Below, in pieces: positions 58,939 to 64,000 of a stretch of 64,000 nucleotides of DNA. The stretch is from Pseudomonas sp. PDNC002 (GTDB lineage Bacteria > Pseudomonadota > Gammaproteobacteria > Pseudomonadales > Pseudomonadaceae), in NCBI RefSeq assembly GCF_016919445.1, contig NZ_CP070356.1, positions 1,247,501 through 1,311,500 on the forward strand. Direction: 5' to 3'. The notes under the pieces were generated by a model. The model made no database searches. It had not been told where the DNA came from and was given only the letters and a program-made list of their open reading frames with translations. Made by a program: the position numbers and the translations under genes. The number at the start of each line of letters is the position of its first letter. The stretch's first letter is position 1.

Positions 58939-60435
58939 ATGACCACCGTCAAGCACCTGATCGGCGGCGAAATGATCGCCGACACCGGCCGCACCGCCGA
59001 CGTCTTCAACCCGTCCACCGGCGAAGCCATCCGCAAGGTTCCGCTGGCCAGCCGCGAAACCGTGCAGCAGGCCATCGACGCCGCCAAGGCCGCCTTCCCG
59101 GCCTGGCGCAACACCCCGCCGGCCAAGCGCGCCCAGGTGCTGTTCCGCTTCAAGCAACTGCTCGAAGCCAACGAAGCGCGCATCAGTCAGCTGATCAGCG
59201 AAGAACACGGCAAGACCCTGGAAGACGCCGCCGGTGAGCTCAAGCGTGGTATCGAGAACGTCGAATACGCCAGCGCCGCCCCGGAAATCCTCAAGGGCGA
59301 ATACAGCCGTAACGTCGGCCCGAACATCGACGCCTGGAGCGACTTCCAGCCGATCGGCGTGGTCGCCGGCATCACCCCGTTCAACTTCCCGGCCATGGTG
59401 CCGCTGTGGATGTACCCGCTGGCCATCGCCTGCGGCAACACCTTCATCCTCAAGCCGTCCGAGCGTGACCCGAGCTCGACCCTGCTGATCGCCGAACTCT
59501 TCGAAGAAGCCGGCCTGCCCAAGGGCGTGCTGAACGTCGTGCACGGCGACAAGACCGCCGTCGACGCACTGATCGAGGCCCCGGAAGTCAAAGCCCTGAG
59601 CTTCGTCGGTTCGACCCCGATCGCCGAGTACATCTATTCCGAAGGCACCAAGCGCGGCAAGCGCGTACAGGCCCTGGGCGGCGCCAAGAACCACGCCGTG
59701 CTGATGCCCGACTGCGACCTGGACAACGCCGTCAGCGCCCTGATGGGTGCGGCCTACGGCTCCTGCGGCGAGCGCTGCATGGCCATCTCCGTGGCTGTGT
59801 GCGTGGGCGACCAGATCGGCGACGCGCTGGTCGAGAAGATCGTTCCGCAGATCAAGGCCCTGAAAATCGGCGCCGGCACCTCTTGCGGCCTGGACATGGG
59901 CCCGCTGGTCACTGGCGCGGCGCAGGCCAAGGTCACCGGCTACATCGACACCGGTGTGGAGCAGGGCGCCCAGCTGCTGGTCGACGGCCGCAACTACAAG
60001 GTTGCCGGTCACGAGAACGGCTTCTTCGTCGGCGGCACCCTGTTCGACAAGGTGACCCCGGACATGACCATCTACCAGGAAGAAATCTTCGGCCCGGTGC
60101 TGTGCATCGTGCGCGTGAACAGCCTGGAAGAAGCCATGCAGCTGATCAACGACCACGAATACGGCAACGGCACCTGCATCTTCACCCGCGACGGTGAAGC
60201 GGCCCGCCTGTTCTGCGACGAGATCGAAGTCGGCATGGTCGGCGTCAACGTACCCCTGCCGGTACCGGTGGCCTACCACAGCTTCGGCGGCTGGAAGCGT
60301 TCGCTGTTCGGCGACCTGCACGCCTACGGCCCGGATGGCGTGCGCTTCTACACCAAGCGCAAGGCCATCACCCAGCGCTGGCCGCAGCGTAAGTCGCACG
60401 AAGCGGCGCAGTTTGCCTTCCCCAGCAATGGCTGA
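58939..60435 (+). CDS. bauC: CoA-acylating (methyl)malonate-semialdehyde dehydrogenase
   Basis: A 498-residue aldehyde dehydrogenase of the MmsA group. NAD site PFNFPAMVPLWMYPLAIACG (~152-171), GSTPIAEYIYSEGTKRGKR (~230) and the catalytic Cys in YGSCGERCMAISVAV (~282-288, GxCxxRC context typical of CoA-acylating enzymes). It oxidises malonate semialdehyde with CoA and NAD+, giving acetyl-CoA and CO2. The ATG at 58939 begins TTVKHLIGGEMIADTGRTAD. It is the last bau gene here; bauD is not present. A strong terminator follows. Confidence 0.93.
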   Translation: MTTVKHLIGGEMIADTGRTADVFNPSTGEAIRKVPLASRETVQQAIDAAKAAFPAWRNTPPAKRAQVLFRFKQLLEANEARISQLISEEHGKTLEDAAGELKRGIENVEYASAAPEILKGEYSRNVGPNIDAWSDFQPIGVVAGITPFNFPAMVPLWMYPLAIACGNTFILKPSERDPSSTLLIAELFEEAGLPKGVLNVVHGDKTAVDALIEAPEVKALSFVGSTPIAEYIYSEGTKRGKRVQALGGAKNHAVLMPDCDLDNAVSALMGAAYGSCGERCMAISVAVCVGDQIGDALVEKIVPQIKALKIGAGTSCGLDMGPLVTGAAQAKVTGYIDTGVEQGAQLLVDGRNYKVAGHENGFFVGGTLFDKVTPDMTIYQEEIFGPVLCIVRVNSLEEAMQLINDHEYGNGTCIFTRDGEAARLFCDEIEVGMVGVNVPLPVPVAYHSFGGWKRSLFGDLHAYGPDGVRFYTKRKAITQRWPQRKSHEAAQFAFPSNG

Positions 60436-60453
60436 TGGTGAATAAGCGTTAAG

Positions 60454-60487
60454 AAAAAGGCCGGTCTATTGACCGGCTTTTTTATTT
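60454..60487 (+). terminator. terminator after bauC
   Basis: GCCGGTC (60460-60466), loop TATT, GACCGGC (60471-60477), preceded by A-run and followed by TTTTTTATTTTTT. The stem extends with A/T pairs. 19 bp past the bauC stop codon. Confidence 0.95.
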
Positions 60488-60554
60488 TTTGACTTCTTCT
60501 CGATCACCCAAGATGGAATGTTTCCTATTGTTGGGGCTTGATTCCGGCGCGCGT

Positions 60555-60648
60555 GTAGGAGCGAGCTTGCTCGCGAACCGCCCAGCGCCGGTCTCTCCCT
60601 GTAGGAGCGGACCTTGTCCGCGATCGCGCGCATGGCGCGCTCCTACAG
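60555..60648. repeat. REP sequence plus a related long hairpin
   Basis: GAGCGAGCTTGCTCGCGAA at 60560-60578 is a REP copy. At 60601-60648 GTAGGAGCGGACC and its inverted counterpart GCGCGCTCCTAC bracket CGCGATCGCGCGCATGG, a variant of the same family in hairpin form. Confidence 0.85.
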
Positions 60649-60936
60649 GTTGGAGCCGGTGCTTGGGTGTTGTTGGCGTGCCATCTAGGTGTTCCAGCGC
60701 CGCTTCGGCGTGCGCGTGGACTTCCTGTTTCGCCCCCTCGGGCGAGCCGCTTTCTCAAACGACGGATGGCCGCCCCCAAGAAAGTAACCAAAGGGCTTGC
60801 CCCTCCCGTCTGGTTTTTCGCTTAGGCGAAAAATTCCCCCGTTGAATCGAAGTTTCAACGAGGCCTCCTGAACGGGGCAGTTCGGAGTGCGCGGGTGTTT
60901 TTCTGGAAGTCTTTAAGAGCCAGAGCCAAGACGTAG
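60649..60936. other. non-coding stretch with repeated-looking hairpins
   Basis: No gene is evident. It contains CGCCCCCTCGGGCGAGCC at ~60732, then CCCCCAAGAAAGTAACCAAA at ~60774, wording I recall as widespread in Pseudomonas intergenic DNA. Two hairpins follow: TTTTTCGC-TTAG-GCGAAAAA (60814-60833) and CGTTGAA-TCGAAG-TTTCAACG (60840-60860). Their order suggests a structured transcript or a decayed repeat. Confidence 0.5.
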
Positions 60937-60965
60937 GGCGGATAACCCGGAACGGGTTATCCGCC
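60937..60965. repeat. 13-bp perfect hairpin GGCGGATAACCCG
   Basis: GGCGGATAACCCG (60937-60949), loop GAA, CGGGTTATCCGCC (60953-60965). No T run follows, so a terminator role is uncertain. It looks like a dispersed palindromic unit. Confidence 0.8.
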
Positions 60966-61004
60966 GCTCGCTGTCTTCTGCTGGCGAGTCCGTGCTCGTG
61001 CCGC

Positions 61005-61119
61005 CCCTCACCCCAGCCCTCTCCCCAGGGAGAGGGAGCTGTCCGTGCCGGCTGACACTTTGGTTCCATCCTGCTCCGAACGGTCCCCTCTCCCTCTGGG
61101 AGAGGGTTAGGGTGAGGGC
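61005..61119. repeat. CCCTCACCC/GGGTGAGGG dispersed repeat, copy 6
   Basis: CCCTCACCCCAGCCCTCTCC, hairpin CTCCCCAGGGAGAGGGAG, shared middle GTGCCGGCTGACAC and TTCCATCCTGCTCCGAAC, then CCTCTCCCTCTGGGAGAGG and TTAGGGTGAGGGC. A full-length copy. Confidence 0.9.
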
Positions 61120-61189
61120 CGATCCGGGCACGGAACCATTGGGTAGCGGACTCTGTTCGCGAGTGGCCCGTCGAGCGCTGCGTTGGGTG

Positions 61190-61214
61190 GGTTCGCGAGC
61201 AAGCTCGCTCCTAC
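61190..61214. repeat. single REP sequence
   Basis: TTCGCGAGCAAGCTCGCTCC in the last 40 bp before the GNAT stop codon; no full mate nearby, though CTGTTCGCGAG at 61153 is a weak partner. Confidence 0.8.
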
Positions 61215-61226
61215 ACGGAGTGGCGA

Positions 61227-61652
61227 TCAGCCCAGATGCTTCTTCAGGTAGATGCGCTGGTGTCCCGGCGGGCAATCCTCGAGCACGCCCATGCGCTCGA
61301 AGCCCTGTTTCTCGTAGAAGCCGGGAGCCTGGAAGCTGTAGGTGTAGAGGAACAGGCCAACGCAGCCACGGCGGCGGGCTTCGTCTTCGGCGAGGGCGAT
61401 GAGCTGGCTGCCCAGGCCGCTGCCACGCTGGTCGTTCTGCAGCCAGAGATAGTCGATGTACAGCCAGCCCATGCCGGATTGGCCGAACATGCCGCCGACC
61501 ACTTCGCCGTCTTCGCTGCGGGCGTAGAGCTCGAAGTCGTCGTAGGTGTTGCTGCGGCCCATCTGCCCGAGGTTGTAGGCGAGCAGGCCCTTGACCACGA
61601 CGTCGCGCGCCTGCGGGTCGATGCCGAGGGTGAAATTGAATTGGCTTTGCAT
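61227..61652 (-). CDS. GNAT-family acetyltransferase
   Basis: A 141-residue single-domain GNAT protein. The acetyl-CoA loop is QRGSGLGSQLIALAEDEARR (Q/R-x-x-G-x-G/A) near residue 82, and the end GFYEKQGFERMGVLEDCPPG follows the usual beta6-alpha4 layout. MGWLYIDYLWLQNDQRGSGL is typical of small-molecule N-acetyltransferases. The substrate is unknown. It stands alone between a repeat-rich gap and the NYN gene. Confidence 0.85.
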   Translation of the reverse strand: MQSQFNFTLGIDPQARDVVVKGLLAYNLGQMGRSNTYDDFELYARSEDGEVVGGMFGQSGMGWLYIDYLWLQNDQRGSGLGSQLIALAEDEARRRGCVGLFLYTYSFQAPGFYEKQGFERMGVLEDCPPGHQRIYLKKHLG

Positions 61653-61815
61653 GATGCCCTCCGGATTGGCGAAGGCACCCAGTCTAGGGAGATGCTGTCG
61701 CGATGGGTAGGTGCCTTGGGTAGCGGCGGGCGTGCAGCGAAGAACCGCGCGGAAAGGAGCATCGTTCAGAGCGGCTCCTTGCGCGGGTATCGATCAGTTG
61801 AAGCTGCGCCGGTCC

Positions 61816-62622
61816 TCAGCGCGCCGCGCTCACATTGCGCACGTAAAGGTCCTTGCCGCCGGTACCGCTGGTGCCGCGTGCCTGCAGTTCGAAGCGCTTG
61901 GGATGGCCCTTGATCAGGTCGCTGAGCTTCTTGAAACCGTACAGGCGCGGATCGAACGCAGGCTGCAGCTTGCTGATGTTCTGGCCCAGCGCGCCCAGCT
62001 GGACCCAGTCGTCATCGTCGCCGTCGATGTCGTCGAGCACCTTGGCGATGAAGTCCAGCGGCACTTTCTGCGATTTGGGTTTGGCGGCGGGCTTGGGCGT
62101 GTCGTTGGCGCTCGGAGCGGCAGTCTTGTCGGTGACGGGTACCGGCTCGACGGAGGTTTCGGGCGTGGCGCGCAGGATCTCGGTGTAGATGAACTTGTCG
62201 CAGGCGGAGACGAACGGCTTGGGCGTTTTCTCCTCGCCGAAGCCGTAGACGGTCAGCCCTTCCTCGCGCAGGCGCGCGGCCAGGCGGGTGAAGTCGCTAT
62301 CGCTGGAGACCAGGCAGAAGCCGTCGAAGCGGCGGGTGTAGAGCAGGTCCATGGCGTCGATGATCAGCGCGCTGTCGGTGGCGTTCTTGCCGCTGGTATA
62401 GGCGAACTGCTGCATCGGCTGGATGGAGTGATCCAGCAGCACCTGCTTCCATTTGCCCAGATTGGGCTTCGTCCAGTCGCCGTAGATGCGCTTGACGCTG
62501 GCGACGCCGTACTTGGCGATCTCCTCGAACAGGCCTTCGACGATGGCGGCGGGGGCGTTGTCGGCGTCGATCAGGACGGCGAGGTGCGTCTGCTGTCGCG
62601 GAGCGGAGGATTTGGTGGCCAT
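61816..62622 (-). CDS. NYN-domain (PIN-like) protein with C-terminal OST-HTH/LOTUS domain
   Basis: A 268-residue cytoplasmic protein. Residues ~15-150 are the NYN domain: acidic sites VLIDADNAPAAI (~17-28), NATDSALIIDAMDLLY (~80-95) and VSSDSDFTRLAARLR (~104). A low-complexity Pro/Ala/Lys linker follows (~160-195), then a C-terminal helical domain (~195-262, PLDFIAKVLDDIDGDDDD and GALGQNISKLQPAF) consistent with an OST-HTH/LOTUS fold that binds RNA. Such LabA-like proteins are predicted metal-dependent ribonucleases, possibly with RNA guidance or targeting. Biological role in Pseudomonas unknown. Confidence 0.85.
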   Translation of the reverse strand: MATKSSAPRQQTHLAVLIDADNAPAAIVEGLFEEIAKYGVASVKRIYGDWTKPNLGKWKQVLLDHSIQPMQQFAYTSGKNATDSALIIDAMDLLYTRRFDGFCLVSSDSDFTRLAARLREEGLTVYGFGEEKTPKPFVSACDKFIYTEILRATPETSVEPVPVTDKTAAPSANDTPKPAAKPKSQKVPLDFIAKVLDDIDGDDDDWVQLGALGQNISKLQPAFDPRLYGFKKLSDLIKGHPKRFELQARGTSGTGGKDLYVRNVSAAR

Positions 62623-62711
62623 GCTGCATCCTTTCCTTGCGGTCCTCGGACCTTAATCGGATTGGGCTCGGGATACCACCTGTGTGAACGCGTGCTCGCG
62701 CCGGCGCCCGT

Positions 62712-63500
62712 TCAGCCGGTGGCGAACTCGCACTTGTCACGCCCGCTGCGCTTGGCGTCCAGCAGGGCCGCATCGGCGCGGCTGAGGGTCTGGGAGTAGC
62801 TCTCGCCCGGGTGGTGCTCGGCGACGCCGAAGCTCGCGGTGACGGAGAGTGCGTCGGTGCCCACGCGTACCGCCAGGCAGCGGATATCGTTGCGCACCCG
62901 CTCGATGATCGCGGTAGCGTCGGCCAGGCGGGTTTCCGGCAGGATCAGCAGGAATTCCTCGCCACCCCAGCGGCCGCAGAGGTCGTACTGGCGCAGGGCG
63001 GACTCCATGGCGCGGCCGATTTCCACCAGTACGCGGTCGCCCACTTCGTGGCCCCAGGTGTCGTTGACCAGCTTGAAGCGGTCGACGTCGAGCATGGCCA
63101 GTACGTACGGCTCGCCGTGGCGCTGGGCGCGTTCGCTTTCCTCGCGCAGGCGCTCCATGAGCAGGCGGCGGTTGGCGATGCCGGTGAGGGTGTCGTGGGT
63201 CGAGGCTTCCTTCAGCGCGACGTTGAGGTCACGCATCATGTCCTGGTAGCGGTCGGAGATGCGCGCCACCTTTTCCAGCTGGCGCAGCTGCTTGTGGTAG
63301 CGCTCGGAGAGGGTGCTGTTCTGCGCCCGCGCCATGGACTGGAAGCCGTCGGAAATCCGCGCGATGCGCTCCAGGCGCGCGAGCTGGTCGAGGGATTGCT
63401 GGTGCTTTTCGTACAGGGCCTCGCGCAGGGGATGCCCTTCGTACTGGGGGTCGGCCAGCAGCTCTTCGATCAACAGGTCCAGCTCGCGCTCGCTAGTCAT
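62712..63500 (-). CDS. siaD: diguanylate cyclase SiaD
   Basis: A 262-residue GGDEF protein without membrane segment. An N-terminal helical region (~1-90, two similar RLERIARISDGFQSM / QLEKVARISDRYQDM units) forms the SiaC-binding coiled stalk. The catalytic domain has the intact motif RWGGEEFLLI near residue 178 and an inhibitory I-site RQYD five residues before it. It makes cyclic-di-GMP and needs unphosphorylated SiaC for activity. Starts 5 bp after the siaC stop, in the siaABCD order of P. aeruginosa. Confidence 0.93.
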   Translation of the reverse strand: MTSERELDLLIEELLADPQYEGHPLREALYEKHQQSLDQLARLERIARISDGFQSMARAQNSTLSERYHKQLRQLEKVARISDRYQDMMRDLNVALKEASTHDTLTGIANRRLLMERLREESERAQRHGEPYVLAMLDVDRFKLVNDTWGHEVGDRVLVEIGRAMESALRQYDLCGRWGGEEFLLILPETRLADATAIIERVRNDIRCLAVRVGTDALSVTASFGVAEHHPGESYSQTLSRADAALLDAKRSGRDKCEFATG

Positions 63501-63505
63501 GGCTG

Positions 63506-63886
63506 TTACTCGTCGTAGGCTTGGATGACGAACGGGAAGGTACAGTCCTCGCGGAATTCCTCGGCCAGTTCGGCGACGCGCTCGTTGCGGCGGTCGTAGT
63601 GCCACGCCACGCTGGCGGCACGGCCTTCGCGGTGGGCTTCTTCGAGCAGGTCGAAGATGTCCATCATCGCCTTGATCGAGCTGGTGTTGAGGTACAGCAG
63701 GCGCAGGTCGAGTTCCAGCGGGCGCTGTTCCTGGGTGAGGAAGCGCTCGACCCATTCGATCACCTGGCCGAACAGTTCGTAGGAGTTCTCCGGGTAGGAG
63801 TCGCCCTGCATCGCCAGGATGCCGGCCTGCCAGTCGCCGTGGATCTGTGGGGTGGATTGGGTGCCGTTGACGTGTAGATCGCTCAT
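63506..63886 (-). CDS. siaC: SiaC, partner-switch activator of SiaD
   Basis: A 126-residue DUF1987 protein. The phosphorylation site is preserved: LYLNTSSIKAM has Thr at residue 68, matching T68 of P. aeruginosa SiaC. The SiaB kinase phosphorylates and the SiaA PP2C phosphatase removes the phosphate; the unphosphorylated form binds and activates SiaD. The gene sits between siaB and siaD. The start at 63886 gives MSDLHVNGTQSTPQIHGDW. Confidence 0.93.
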   Translation of the reverse strand: MSDLHVNGTQSTPQIHGDWQAGILAMQGDSYPENSYELFGQVIEWVERFLTQEQRPLELDLRLLYLNTSSIKAMMDIFDLLEEAHREGRAASVAWHYDRRNERVAELAEEFREDCTFPFVIQAYDE

Positions 63887-63911
63887 GTCGGGTCTTCCTG
63901 AATTCGCAAGA

Positions 63912-64000
63912 TCAGATCACGGCGCGCAGGCTGAAGAAGGCGCGACCGTCGGGTTGTTCGGTGAGGGAGGTCTGCAGTGGCGCGCTGGATTTGCGGGCGA
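63912..64000 (-). CDS. siaB: SiaB-like kinase, 3' end only (cut by window edge)
   Basis: The last 28 codons and stop are visible, ending FFSLRAVI, with preceding ARKSSAPLQTSLTEQPDGRA. Its place 25 bp before siaC agrees with SiaB, the kinase that phosphorylates SiaC. The assignment rests mainly on position since the rest lies outside the window. Confidence 0.75.
   Translation of the reverse strand, partial: ARKSSAPLQTSLTEQPDGRAFFSLRAVI

Noticed and set aside
57027..59183. 718-codon open frame on the minus strand across bauA and bauB
   Set aside because: Antisense to bauA/bauB/bauC with typical compositional bias; no ribosome site or family match.
1..64000. tRNA, rRNA, known riboswitch, prophage or insertion sequence
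   Set aside because: No cloverleaf, rRNA-like stretch, transposase frame or integrase was found on reading both strands; the repeats seen are non-coding.

Overview
The window reads as chromosomal DNA of a Pseudomonas close to the P. aeruginosa group (P. nitroreducens / P. citronellolis-like). The sequence shows high-GC coding with C/G-ending codons, Pseudomonas-type REP hairpins between genes, and blocks that match P. aeruginosa PAO1 gene order as I remember it: gpuPAR (PA0287-0289), pnt (PA0195-0196), the caa3 oxidase cluster (PA0105-0114) with its PA0102-0104 flank, the PA0066-0069 block, bauRABC (PA0130-0133) and siaBCD (PA0169-0171). No rRNA, tRNA, prophage, transposase or CRISPR array was seen. 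Almost everything is core chromosome, so the less familiar signals lie mainly between genes and in a few accessory genes.

Layout. 1-4.8 kb: regulators (a LysR gene cut by the window edge, AraC, a second LysR), an epoxide-hydrolase-like enzyme, an ElaA-type acetyltransferase and a DUF2218 protein. 5.0-5.6 kb: an RHH/RelE-ParE toxin-antitoxin pair with a likely operator. 5.8-10.3 kb: gpuP-gpuA-gpuR for 3-guanidinopropionate, followed by a translationally coupled PhyH-type dioxygenase and a GFA-family zinc protein. 10.4-14.2 kb: a secreted HELTH/DUF4105 protein with three DUF2388 paralogues, then two DUF1127 genes surrounded by repeated AACTGTAC words. 14.5-18.6 kb: an acetate CoA-transferase and two tandem membrane proteins, one a shrunken copy of the other. 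18.8-21.7 kb: pntAA-pntAB-pntB transhydrogenase. 22.3-31.5 kb: aa3/caa3-type cytochrome c oxidase genes (coxB, coxA, ctaG, coIII) and assembly genes (SURF1, a CxxxC protein, ctaA, ctaB, SCO). 31.9-35.0 kb: a hypothetical protein, a SulP transporter and a beta-carbonic anhydrase. 35.4-43.5 kb: a TerB-like protein, an SOS-box radical SAM enzyme, a PiT transporter, a secreted hypothetical protein, YheV, PrlC and a gamma-carbonic-anhydrase-like protein. 43.9-52.7 kb: a lipoprotein, a CheB-CheR-PAS protein followed by a PAS-GGDEF-EAL protein, a HAD phosphatase, a ~189-bp triple tandem repeat and argE. 52.9-55.5 kb: a DUF1028/RidA/flavin monooxygenase cluster. 56.0-60.4 kb: bauR and bauABC for beta-alanine. 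61.2-64.0 kb: a GNAT protein, a NYN/LOTUS protein, siaD, siaC and the 3' end of siaB.

How the genes connect. GpuA releases beta-alanine plus urea from 3-guanidinopropionate, and BauA/BauC turn beta-alanine into malonate semialdehyde and then acetyl-CoA. Both halves of one catabolic route therefore lie in the window about 50 kb apart. Two systems make or use cyclic-di-GMP: the CheB-CheR/GGDEF-EAL pair and the SiaC-dependent cyclase SiaD.

The most unusual sequence-level observation is a family of three ~120-150 bp palindromic intergenic elements (25195-25343, 28002-28146, 53670-53791). Each abuts the stop codon of a gene, and their stem sequences differ between copies yet remain self-complementary within each copy. 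A second dispersed family (six copies, arms CCCTCACCC / GGGTGAGGG), several REP pairs and a tandem repeat that carries the 3' end of argE add to an unusually rich set of intergenic repeats.
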